A DNA stretch of 64,000 bases from positions 108,695,486 through 108,759,485 of the forward strand of contig OZ020269.1 in the NCBI GenBank assembly GCA_963971225.1, given 5' to 3'. Position 1 is the stretch's first letter, and every line of letters starts with the position of its first letter. The translations under genes were made by a program, and so were the position numbers. This document shows, one piece after another, positions 50,522-61,786 of the stretch. The notes below the pieces were generated by a model. That model saw nothing but the letters and a program-made list of their open reading frames with translations, had not been told where the DNA came from and ran no database searches. This stretch comes from Melieria omissa (Eukaryota > Arthropoda > Insecta > Diptera > Ulidiidae).

Positions 50522-50921
50522 ATGTCGAATGACTTGATTGGTTACTTGTACGCGGCCACTGTGGCAGCGGGCGGCATCTTTGGCTATGTGAAGGCTGGTG
50601 AGTGAACGAACTGTGAGGCGCAGTTATGTAGGCGCATTTTTACTCGCACTATTTGCAATTGCAGGCTCCGTGCCATCGCTGGGCGCAGGACTGGCTTTCG
50701 GGGCGCTCCTCGGCGTTGGTGCGCACCTCAATTCGCAAGACCCACCTCGTCCTCTTCTGCAGCTGGGCACTTCGCTAGTGCTGGCCGGCATGATGGGCGC
50801 ACGCTGGAGCCGGTCGGGCAAGCTAATGCCGGCTGGCTTCATTTGTCTGATTTCAGTGGCAGCGCTGGTGCGCAACTTGGTCACCTACAATCGGTATTTG
50901 CCACTCCCTGGTAGAACTTAA
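50522..50921 (+). CDS. TMEM14-family small membrane protein
   Basis: Two exons (50522-50597 and 50665-50921) encode 110 aa, the normal size for the family. The N-terminus MSNDLIGYLYAATVAAGGIF is followed by GYVKAGSVPSLGAGLAFGAL, then GTSLVLAGMMGARWSRSGKLMPAG and a last hydrophobic segment ending LVRNLVTYNRY. This gives about four membrane segments rich in small residues, with the conserved Y..K.GS.PSL and R...SGK..PAG motifs. Vertebrate TMEM14C is a mitochondrial inner-membrane protein needed for haem synthesis. Whether the fly protein shares that role is inference. An AATAAA at 51135-51140 ends it. Confidence 0.93.
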
Positions 50922-51134
50922 ATGCTCACTGCTACTGATGGCAGGTGGACGGTGGTGCAGGTTGTTATCACGACGACGAGGTGATGGTGTGGAATTTGAA
51001 ATTCGGAAAGACATTACTTACTACGGCCGTTTTTGCCTTTTACGCACTTCTCAATGTACTTCAAGTTTATTTAGATTTCACTTTATATATTTTTGCAAAT
51101 GTTGCGCTCAATTTTTGTGCATTCGTTACCTGTG

Positions 51135-51140
51135 AATAAA
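51135..51140 (+). terminator. poly(A) signal of the TMEM14-family gene
   Basis: AATAAA 214 bp after the stop codon, in the expected position. Confidence 0.7.
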
Positions 51141-51626
51141 GTTGTAACTTTGTATCGAAACAAAGTGGGTTATGGGTATTTTAAATAGAATTGAGACACA
51201 AATGTTTAGTTGGCGCTTTGCACCGTTTGGTAGAAGTAGAGCTCAATTAACCTTCAGGGATTACAACAACTCGATAACGAAAAACTTTAGTTCATTTTAC
51301 CGATCAGTAATCACGTTTAATCGCCTTGTATACAAAATATTCGGTACGGCGTATTTGGAACGGCCCAACAGACTTTAGCCCAATGTGTACACAAACTACG
51401 CGATGCAATTCGGTCAAACTCGGCGATTCATTTCTATCCAATAAAAAACGGTGCCAATTATTTGTGTTTTTTCTAAAACAAACCTTAATTGTTTAGAATT
51501 TTTATTTTCAACAAAATTCAATTTTACAAATTCTCTATTGGAATTACATACTTCGTGCCCGCGTGGGGTCTTGTCCAATTGATTTTTGTCTTTTACAAGT
51601 GGCATTTTGCATTTACTTGCTTCTCG

Positions 51627-51632
51627 TTTATT
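51627..51632 (-). terminator. candidate poly(A) signal for a minus-strand gene
   Basis: AATAAA on the minus strand, about 290 bp beyond the stop of the possible exon at 51919. Another lies at 51501-51506. Either could serve a transcript converging on the TMEM14-family gene. Confidence 0.35.
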
Positions 51633-51918
51633 GTAAAACTACAAGTAAATCGCTACAATTAAAAGTTGTTTACAAATACAGAATTCGCGATCATTTTGTC
51701 GACAATGATGCATTAAATTAGTGCAGAGTAGTGTGGTTGTGCGCGCTCCCTCGCAGGAGCGACGCGATGAGCGTCAGCCGTCGTTTTGGCAAACGCCGGA
51801 ATGGATTGATTTACAGGATACATACAGTTAAATTAAATATACATACATACAAATATATATAGTACGCGTATAAACCTACAAACAAAGTCAATAATTATAA
51901 ATTCTAGCTACTTTATGT

Positions 51919-52077
51919 TCATGCGTGTTGTTGTTGTGGTTGTTGATTTGTTCCGTGAAGATTGTGCGTAGGGTGTGTTCCGTTGGCGGCGTCTGCTTGG
52001 AAAATGGCAACCATGCGCGTCCGAATGATGTTCCCCGATGTCCTCGTGCCCAGTGTAGCGTTCCGCGTGCGCTGCGT
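51919..52077 (-). other. possible terminal coding exon, gene uncertain
   Basis: After an acceptor-like CCGGTAG the minus strand reads TQRTRNATLGTRTSGNII, then RTRMVAIFQADAANG and a stop at 51919-51921. Third codon positions are strongly G/C while the flanks are AT-rich, as in real exons here. It could be the last exon of the ADAMTS-like gene or belong to another gene. On the plus strand a donor-like CGG|GTGAGT overlaps the same point, so orientation is not settled. Confidence 0.35.
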
Positions 52078-52084
52078 CTACCGG

Positions 52085-52961
52085 GTGAGTGCTGGGCCGT
52101 CTAGTGAGTGCGCCCCGCGGCCAGCAGCAGGTGCAGCAGCAGTGCGACAGGTACAGCAACGGGCCTCAGAAGGGGAACGCCTTCCAGTTAACCACTGCGA
52201 GGCGGCACGTGCGTGCGTGAGAAAAAGAGAGAAAAAGATCGAAAAGAGAGCGCAGCGTTAGTGACGACGGCATTGCTGTGCTGGTGGGGTCAGGTGAGTG
52301 TTTTCTAGTTGGGATTACGCAATGCAAGAGAAATGCAAATATTTAGTGTGCCGAGCAATCAAGGAGGATATTAGCGATTTATTTGAGATGTGTGGTTACT
52401 AATGGCGCCCGAGCGGGCGATGTGCCATTACTTGGTAATTTGGATGTGTTTGTTCTTGCGTTTGTTTCGGATTTGAATCTTTCGATTTTCTGTTTACGAT
52501 TATTGAGTGCAAGTTAAATGTTTGCTAGCCGCCACAGTGCATGCAGTCGCTCGTTGTAGCGAACCACGCCTTATGGATGTGGATACTTAGTGTGATGTAT
52601 GTGGCGTACGGATTGGGTCGATGCCACGTAGTTTTATGAGTTATTGTCGTAGCGTTTGGATGCAGACCCAGCGTTTCAATTTGAGTTGAAATTTTAATTG
52701 AATTTCTGTGCCAATGCCAACGCTTCAAAATGCCACTTCCAATTCCACATTGCCAATTATTCTATGCGTATAAATAGATGAGTGTGTGTGTGTGTAGCAA
52801 TACTTAATAGCGATCCAGTGCCCAAAAAAATTGTATGCCCATATTTTGATACTCGATATTGAGGTTTTGAAAAATGTAGACAGAGGTGAACTTTTGGTTT
52901 TTCGGTAATGATTGCGAATGTCGCAGTTCCGTCAATTTGAGTGAGTTGATTCGAATGAAGT

Positions 52962-53004
<43 letters not shown>

Positions 53005-53182
53005 GCTGGTGCGGCACTTCCGGTGATTGCGGTGGCAGAGATGGCGGTCGTGGTGCTTTTTGATGTCAATGAAGTGTTCTGTTTTCATTGTGTTTCTGAG
53101 AAAGTTTGATTTTATGTGTGAACGTGTGTGTCTATATGCGTGCCAGATGCGAGAAAAAGATAAGGAGACATGCAGCAATATA
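52085..53182. other. no exon assigned; GT microsatellite
   Basis: A purine-rich GAGA-like stretch lies at 52218-52255 and a 36-bp (GT)n run at 52965-53000. Otherwise nothing is recognised. Confidence 0.4.
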
Positions 53183-53656
53183 CAGTGAAATTCATAATTA
53201 CGGAGAGTACTTATAACCGGACAAATTTCGCAGACATAGCAATTTCATTAAGTTTTCCATACAAATATCATTCCAATAACCGGACGCGGACACTATATTT
53301 CAAACCATTTTTATTGAAAAATTTCTCATAAACGGACAAAATTTAAAAATATGCCCAACCTATATAATTTTTAATCTATAATACCCTATATTACAAATCT
53401 CACTCTATGAAAATGAACATTTAAAATTAAAACAATCAACCATTACAAAATTTGTTCAACCAAAGCAATACTGAAATATTAATTAAATATTCAATAATCA
53501 TAAATTAGTACAAAATAAATAAATCAAATAAATGAACTAGAAATATTTAGATACAATTACACTAATTTTTTGTACCCTCCCCCCATAAGTGGACATCTCC
53601 CATAACTGGACAAAAACATTGCGACGGTGAGTGTCCGATAATGAGGAATTTCACTG
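53183..53656. mobile_element. 474-bp pogo-type MITE
   Basis: TA target sites (53181-53182 and 53657-53658) flank CAGTGAAATTCATAATTACG and, inverted, CAGTGAAATTCCTCATTATC. The ACCGGACA/ACTGGACA and TGTCC motifs recur near both ends. TA insertion with CAGTG ends fits pogo/Tigger-type elements. No transposase frame. Confidence 0.78.
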
Positions 53657-53968
53657 TACATATTTATTGTAAGTTTTAAACGAACTTAGAAAACTAGGAA
53701 TTGTATGATTCCCAATATTCACTCGTTTCCATCAATTACACTTCGGTCAAAGTTATGTCAGAAAATAAAAAAAATAAAATATTAATTTAATTCTAAGCTT
53801 GTCGCCATGCATTTGACAATATGATAACAAAATTGTATCCAGTTAAACAACAAAGCAAGCGAAAAATCTCAAAATGCATTACGATTAAACGATTTGGTTG
53901 TTACTAGCAGCAACCCAGCAACTAAGCTTTTCTTTACAAAAAATAAATAATACCGCTGAAAATGTTTT

Positions 53969-54726
53969 AATAAGTAGTGAAAAAATGCCACTCTGCCACC
54001 CCCAGCATGTTATTTTCTGTTTCAGAAATGTCACATTGGAGAATTGGACTCAGTATGTGAAATGTGTTTTTACGAGGATAATCTACAAAACTGCGAATTC
54101 TTCTTTAAAAAGTAGTCGTAAGAATTGTGTGAAACGTTCAAGGCGGCGTATTATCGAAAGTTTAGCGACAGAGCAGTGAAAAAGAAGGATGCGATGAGTA
54201 TTGAAAAATTGACATTTATGAGGTTTATGCTTTCTGCAGGTGGCTGAGTGTGCTACATGTATGATACACTTGATGCAGGAAAACCATTTCATGATAATTG
54301 TAAATGTTTGTTTAAAATGTGATGGCAATCACTGCTGGTGTCGAGTTTTGCTTTTGCCACGTAAAATATGCACTTGTACCACCGTCCACCATGCCATCGA
54401 TCAGAAGTCGCTGCCGCTTTTAGCGCCGTTTCCGTTTAGCTGTGTGTACTTGCGTGTGTGTGAGTGAGTAAGTGTAGTGTGGCAGTGTTGACTTGCTGCT
54501 GTTGTTTCTTGACCGATTTGTAACCTGTCGCGCGTTTGCTGCATTACATCGAAATCAAATTTTAACCAATTGCGATAAGGTTAAGAAGCGAGCGATAAAT
54601 GGTAGTAGTTAAATAATAAGGAGTGAAAAATGCCGCTCTGCCACCCCAACGCGTTATTTTCTATTCCGCAATTGTTATATTGGAGTGTTTGACTTAGTAT
54701 GTACGAAATGTGGTTTTACGAGGGAT
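53969..54726. repeat. pair of direct repeats of about 112 bp
   Basis: 53969-54080 and 54615-54726 both begin AATAAG.AGTGAAAAA, continue ATGCC.CTCTGCCACCCC and end TTTTACGAGG.ATA, at roughly 80 percent identity. They lie 646 bp apart in the same orientation. Neither frame nor terminal repeats identify a family. Confidence 0.8.
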
Positions 54727-55359
54727 ACCGATATGCTTTAATGGCCCTTTCCAGACCCGCAATTATCAGCCCACCAGTCTAACTACTCACTAAAATTAGA
54801 GTTATGCAGTTTTATGCGCATTCAGGAAGCATTCCAGCTACAATGCAAACAATTTCTACTACTATTTAGCTTAGTTTACTAAAGTTTCTGCCGTTTTCGG
54901 TTATTAAAATGTTTTGAAAATATTTATTTGTACTTTGAATGCTTACCGCATGAAATTCGAAAGTGTGGAACTTTGAGAAGTTTTGAAGAGAGTTTGAGTG
55001 TGTGTGTGTATAGTTGTCAGAGGGAGAGAGATAGATAGAGAAGTGGGCCTTTGCCGTGTGGAATATGCGTTGCTCTTGTTTCTAGTGGGGATTGTTTCAG
55101 TCAGCGGAACTGCCGAATTTGAGGTGGTGGCTTTCATTGCTTGTGGACACAGCTGACAACGCAGTTTTGTTGTGGTTGTGGCTGTGGATGTCGGAGTAGT
55201 AGCGAGCTATGCGGCGCTTAATCAATCAGTCAATCAAGCGTCTGTCGGTTGCTGCGTTAAGCGGCAAACGAGTGAGATTTTTGTTTATGCGAAATGCTTG
55301 CAGGACGCGCACGCAATTGGGGAGGTGAGGTTATGTGCGCGTGCGCTTCAGTGTGGCAC

Positions 55360-58300
55360 TCATTTGATTTGTGTGCGCAGCAGTTGGCGGCGTATTAGTT
55401 TCTGTGTTTTGATTTTTTGTGCTTTTGGTGGTAGTCGCTGTTGTTGTGACTGTGGTGATTGTGCTTGTTCGTTTTGTTGATGTTGTTGCTGGTGATGTTG
55501 TTGTTGTTTTTGTTGTTGTGGTGATGATGATGTTGATGATTGTCGTTGTGCTTGCCGCACACTCGCCGCCAGTGCTGGCAGATTGTGTGTGTTGTCGCCA
55601 ATGTAATTTGTTGAATACGCTGGCTGTTGTGTGATTGTTGTTGCTGTCGTCGTCGTCGCTATTACCGCAGCGTCCTCGCGCTGTTGTTGTTGTCGTTGTG
55701 ATGGTGGCTGTTGTTGTTGTTGTTTTTGTTGCTGATGATGTTTACTATTTGCGCTACTACTACGATTTCTACTACTTTTGCTACTACTACTGAGCGTACG
55801 TTTCAGAAAATGCCCGCCAAAGGTCTCTTCTTGCTGCTGCCGGCTGCTGGTGTGCTGTGCAGCTGACGTTGCTGACGACGAGGTGGAGACCGATGTGGCC
55901 GTTGCTATGGTGGCCACTGTCGGTTGCTGCTGGTGTGTGGAGGCGGGTGCGGCAGCAGGCGCGGGCGCGCTGAGGGCTTGCAATTTCTTGAGATATGCGT
56001 CGAAAATGTTGGGCGCGTGTTGTGCAGTCACAGCAGCGGTTGTTGTTGCCGCTGTTGTGGTGCGTCCTGCCGGCGCCGTGTGCAGCTGCTGCTGTGGCTC
56101 TTGCATTGTTGCTGTGGTGAAATGTACATCAAACTTACGTTTTTGCTTGTCGATGGCTTCGTTGCTTTCGTCGTTGACATCGTCAACGTCGTCATCATTA
56201 TCATCAACATCATCATTGCTGTTGTTGCCGTCACCAGTGTTGCCGTTGTTACCGTGGTTGCTGTTGTTGTTGTTGTTGTTGGTTGAACTATAATTTGAAT
56301 TTTTTGTTGCTGGTAATTCTCGCTTGTGGGTGGGGCTAGTTTTACTACTATCGCTACGGCTATTACTACTGTTTGCTGTCTGTAATAATCCTAAATAGTA
56401 ATCGAATTGTTTGCGAACTTCACTCGTGTACAGCTGGAAGAGATTTGGTTGTATTTGTTGTTGTTGTTGTGTACTGCCTTGTGGCTGGTGTTGGTGTGTG
56501 TGTTGTGGTTGTGGTTGTTGCTGCGCCGTTACTTTTTGCAAGTGCTCTTCGTGTTTCGCTGCGTTTGCGCTTTCACTCCCCTCTCGACTGCCAGTCGCAC
56601 TGCTCCTGCTACTACTTCCACTACCACTACTAGTACTACTACGACTACTACTACTATTATTGCTATCACTGCTGCTGCTACTTCTACTCGAGCGGCTGCT
56701 ACTGCTCACACTACTACTAGTACTCATCTTAACAACAACAGCGCCGACGTGTTGTTGCTGCAACAATTTCAAATCAGCATTCTGCTCCTCCACCTCGACG
56801 GTCGTCGTAACCGCTTCCGTTGTGACAGCATTTGGCGCTGTGGTGCTCGCTGTGGCAGCCACTGTGTCTGTGGTTGCTCGACCCAACAATTGTTGCCATT
56901 GTAAATTATTCCCTAAAATACGAGCTAAAAACTCAAAAGTACCGTGTCTTAGCAGTGCCGTTGGCTGGCGCTGTTGTTGTGTGCTTTGTATTGTTGTGGT
57001 TGTGGTTTTGGTGTTGGCTTTTGTTTTATTTTGTTGTGTTGTTTTTGTGTTGGCTTTCGTTGTTGCCGTTATGTTTGTGTGCGTTTTGCTGCCTGACGTA
57101 TTAGTGTGATTGTTATTGTTATTGTTGTTGTTGTTGTTAATATTTGTGTGCTCATCGGTGATCTCGATTGAGCTCTCCTCAACCGAATTATCGACTCTTT
57201 GCGAACTCTTCACCACATTCTCCTGCTCCTCGTCACTATTACTATTGCTATTGTTATCCTCATCGGAATTGTCGTCGTCGTCCTCCTCTTCACTACTGTT
57301 CTCACCATTGCTGGTTGCATCGTTGGCATTGCTAGTTGTGTGTGTAGTAGAGTTTTTGTGAATTTCAAGACAAATGTAAAATGTTTGTTTGCAAGTTTCA
57401 ATTTTTAGTGTTTAGTGTAACAGAGTGACGAACAACAAATACTTGGTGTACTTTTCCTACACAAATTCTACATAAGTTTTAGGTGTAGCCTTGTAAAATA
57501 TACCAAATATCTGTGCACTACATTGTACAAATATACCAGGGCGAAAAAGATTTCTCAGTGTTGGGTTATATTCAATTAAATCCAATTCTGGCTTTACTTT
57601 TAAGTGGTTGTATTTTTTGTTTTGCTACTTGGCTACTTGAAAAGTTGTGTGGTCTGACTGGACTCTTTTCCCTTTGTTTTCTACTTAAGTTCGAGTTGGA
57701 AATTGCCACTGTAGTACTCACTTGTAAACAGCACGATAGCCTGGAATGACGTTCTGAGGCAGCGGCGTGCACCGGCCGTCCAAGCATTGCTGTAAATATG
57801 CAAAAGTTCGATTAGTTCAACTTTGAAAGATGCGTGTTTGTCAAAATTGCCAGCGCCCCTGCTTGACGAGGTCAACTTCAAGGGCGAGCCCGTCAAAAGA
57901 ATCGGTGCTAACGGGGCGTATGAGTAACACTATGTGCGCTGCCTTACCAGTCCGTTGCCGCACGATGAGCCCTCCGCCGCCGGCCGGTACGCCACACAGT
58001 AGCCGGTCTGCGAGTCGAAGCAGAAGAGCTGCGCGCACACACGTTCGTCCTTGAAGCACGCGTACGTGCCGCGGTCGCGTCGACATTGCGCGTCCAGCGA
58101 GAGCAGCGTGCCCGGCAGCGAGCGCCCCAGCGCGCCGTCCTCGTGCGGCGCGTTGTGCAGGCAGGTGGCGGTGTCGCCGCTGCAAAGTGTTGTGTCGATT
58201 AATTTGTCGCAGCGCTATTCGGCGCACTTGGCACTCACTTGAGGAAATGGTGGAAACTCTGCACAGTGCACGGTGACCAGCGGAAGCCGCGCTCCGTGTG

Positions 58301-61300
58301 TCTCAGATCGGACATAATGTAGCCGTCCTCCCAGCGGCAGCGCTGCGCGCCGGGACCGCCAAGGTAGCTGGGGGGCGGGGAGCCGTCATGAACGGCGCCA
58401 AGCCTGCAAAATGTCAATCTCAATTAACCAAATATTGTCGTTTTCGTTTGGCTGGTTGCTTATTTGCTGTCGAAAGGAAATGCCAACTAGTATTGGCCGC
58501 TGCAGCGATTGTCAGCGTGAGCGGAAATCGCCTTAATGGCACTTGGTTCTGAGCTTTTGATAAGTAGCACGATTCAAGTAGCGTGTGTTCATGGGAAATA
58601 ATTGAACTCGCCTTTTCAGAATTCAAAGTCGAATACTTAGTAAAAAAAATGTTTATGAACCGCCAAATAGTAGTTTTGCGCGAGTATCGTTGACCCGCTG
58701 TACTCACAGATGTCCAACTTCGTGCGCGGCCACAATGATGCCGCTGAAACCGCCGGTGTCCTCAATGATGGCAACACTGTTGACTTTTTCCAAACGCTTG
58801 TTGACTACGCACGCGCCGCCAACGTATGCAAAACCTGCGCAGGTCCGAACAGCAAACAGCAATTCGATTGTAATCGAGCCGCGCGCAATGGGGTTTCGGT
58901 GAAGAGAAGAAAATTGGTCAATTAGTATGAATCGCCGCAGCTTGTTTGCGCGCCAGTGGCGGCTCGGGTAGGAAGTTGACAATTTTCATGAAGCAACAAA
59001 AATACCAGTTTTCTAGATTTGTTGTTCAGCTATACGATCAGTCTTTGAGTGGCTTTCAGCTTTTATCCAACAAAACATAAAGAAAACCTGGCATTAATAT
59101 TGCGAAAATGTGTGAGGTGTGAACGTGCGTGAATATGAAGCCGTGTGCCAAGTGTGGTGAGATTCTAGTTAGGTGGTGTATGGTGGTGACTTCTGGTTGA
59201 GTTTGATAAAGTTGCATAGATATTTAAGTAACAAACATGCGCTTAATTTTAGTTCACTAAAAGCTCACCTTAACCCGTCTTACATGGCAAAAACCAATCT
59301 CGAATTAATCCTTTTCGAGCGGCATTAAGTGTAAGAATTAAAAAAATAATTAATCGATTACTGTGCAAAATGCGAGAAGTGTAATGTTATTTACTATATT
59401 TAAGCTCAGTTATGTTTTATGTCTTTCCCAAAACCATTTTATACACGTTTATATGAGTTGTAACTACATTCAATACTCGACGGCTGTGCATTTGCTTAGC
59501 ACTGCAGTTTCCAAGTCGGCGATGTATCCTGATCGATGACCAATTTAAAAATAAATAATCGTTCTCGGTTTTGATGAAATTTTCCCCGTAGTAATAAACG
59601 GCGTTCGATGCCGTTATTAGCATTATTAGTTATTCACAGTAGACGTATAACATACGGTTTTGATAGCATGCAACACAGAGAGAAGGAGGCAGACACAACA
59701 TGGAGTTGTGAACAGGACACTTTTGTGGGAAAACGTGTTGTATGCATAAAGTGGAAATGGAGCCACAAAAACATGTACCTATATACAGTATTTATATTTG
59801 AGTCAGTATTTATATTTAATAAAGATTTTTTGTGGCAGATGGCACTCAAGTGGAGCAGAAACATTCCAGTTCGTTGATCGGTTAACACATTTGTGCATTA
59901 TGTGAGATCGTTGCTTTCGACTGGCGCTGTAATACCATGAAAATATTTACACATTCAAAGAGCAGAAATGGCAGATTTTTTTTCTATACAGTAGACAGTG
60001 ACAGTTGCTGTACACACGTGCATAAAGAGAGAGAGAGAGAGGGGGGACAGAGTAACAGAAAGTAGAGTCGTGCTTGAGATTGAGATTATGAACGGTATGC
60101 GGCGTTCTTTTATGATTTTTCTGCTGTTTTTTTTTTGCACTCTGTTTAGTTTTAATGCTTTTGATATTTCATTTGTGCAAAATGACATTTACCTGCTGTA
60201 CCACGGTTACATTCACCATACGCTGAGGTACGTCTGCACATGTCGAGTCTGTGAAATGGTTTTTGTTTTTGATTTTTTCGTTGCGTCGGCGGAGAATTGA
60301 AAAGATACATTTATTTATTTTAATTTGGTTTGTTGTTCTTGTGGTACGTGAATTCATTAAAAGTTTTGAAAGAAGTCAGAGGTGTAGAGATGCCAGAAAT
60401 TATTCAGCGACTTTAAGAAAGTGATAGATGTTAGAACTGGTCGTTTAACACTGATTGCTGACCCTGTCACTATCTGAAACGGGGATTCTTTGACGACTGT
60501 TATTCTGACGCTTTAAACCGATTTTGACCAAGTCCCCTCCACCGTTCGCCAGCTTGGCATGGCAACAACATCTCTCAGCAGTTTAGTTCCTTACAGATTA
60601 TTTCGCACTTGCACTATTGCACTTTTTCACACGAAATATAAATTGTAAACATATAGTTATGTTCTCGCAGAAACAGTGTTTTCATATTTCAACTAACCCA
60701 CTTCTACTTTAATTTTAACTCCAAATATATTTAATGGTTGTTTAACTACTCAATTTATTATTGCACTACGGAAGTTGCTCGTTGCATGTTTAACCAGTGT
60801 TAATAATATAGTCCCGTGTTAATGCCATAAAACATTTCAACAATAAACGCCTCGAACTTCAAACGATACCCACAACTGAAGCTTTAAGAGAATTGTTTAG
60901 TACAAAATAAAGTTCCGATCAGAACGCGATTGAAACCCAGCCAACATGAAAGAGGAAACATTTGCCAAAACTGAAGCAAACTATTTCAGTGTTTTGTGTG
61001 TGTGTGTTGCGGTGTCAGTGTCGGTGTCGGTGGTGGTGTTGATACTGGTGTGAGTGAGAGGCTGTGTCACTAATTCAATTATAAGTTATTTGAAGTTGTT
61101 GTTTGCAGTTGCCGGGTGTTCATATAATGTATGATTTGGTGTTTGTGTGTTGACTCTGCTAAAATGTTTACTTGAGCGGCGTGTGTGTGTGTATGTGTGT
61201 ATTGTACTTAGAAAAATTAACATAATACCAAACAAAGAAGCCAAAAACAATGCTAACTATGCATACGAGTACTTTAGTTCTTAATGATTTAGGGAATATT

Positions 61301-61786
61301 TTGAAAGTTTTACCCGCTGTGCCTTTGGTGCAACGACCGCCTTTTCGCCTTCGACACATATCATACCTGATGTATGTGTATGGTTTTTGTTGTGGTATTT
61401 TTATTTTTTTTTTGTAAACGAAAAATATTAAAAAGTAGTCATAATAGTGAAGATCGGAAAATATAGCAACTCAATGAAAGTAGAAGATATAAATAAATAG
61501 CAGAGCAATAAGTTGAAGTAGTTGCAGTTGTTTCCACACGGGTGTGTCAAATACACTGCGACAAACTGGCGTACATTCACATCACACGTTTTGCGTGTGA
61601 TTTTACTCAATGTGTATTCTATTCGCATGAGAGCGGCACTTACTTGGTAATCGCTACCGCAATATCGTAGACTGGCAACCGGCGTTCGCGGAACAAATAT
61701 TTACCCATGTCGGTTAAGGCAGCCGCCGAGTCGATGGCGTCTCGTCCGACACGATTCCTCTCCAGGTACGGTGTGGCATCTCGGCC
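55360..61786 (-). CDS. ADAMTS-like secreted metalloprotease, 3' part of gene
   Basis: A zinc protease of the reprolysin/ADAMTS group, presumably secreted and acting on extracellular matrix. Seven in-phase exons: 61644-61786, 61314-61366, 58708-58834, 58239-58403, 57948-58179, 57722-57789 and 57331-55360 (919 codons). They encode the second half of the protease domain. This includes GKYLFRERRLPVYDIAVAIT, KGTAGFAYVGGACVVNKRLE, the zinc site HEVGHLLGAVHD with its glutamate, and the Met-turn GYIMSD. A disintegrin-like Cys-rich segment follows (CRRDRGTYACFKDERVCAQL through CLDGRCTPLP). After PGYRAVYN comes one exon of about 656 codons rich in Gln, Asn, Ser and Thr and apparently lacking cysteine, where thrombospondin repeats would be expected. 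Propeptide and signal exons lie beyond the window. It may be the orthologue of Drosophila stall, but I am not sure. Confidence 0.85.
58835..61313. other. ADAMTS-like gene intron
   Basis: This is the 2.48-kb intron between the small Cys-rich exon at 61314 and the zinc-site exon ending at 58834. It contains a purine run near 60025-60045 and GT-rich patches near 61000-61040 and 61180-61200. No nested gene is recognised. Confidence 0.6.

Noticed and set aside
52100..52200. Signal-peptide-like minus-strand stretch (VAVPVALLLHLLLAAG)
   Set aside because: It lacks a start codon, is closed by a stop soon after, and its Leu run comes from a CTG-type repeat.
56411..57109. 232-codon plus-strand frame rich in Cys, Leu and Val
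   Set aside because: It is the reverse shadow of poly-Gln, poly-Asn and Thr runs of the ADAMTS tail exon, whose frame is supported by splice phase.
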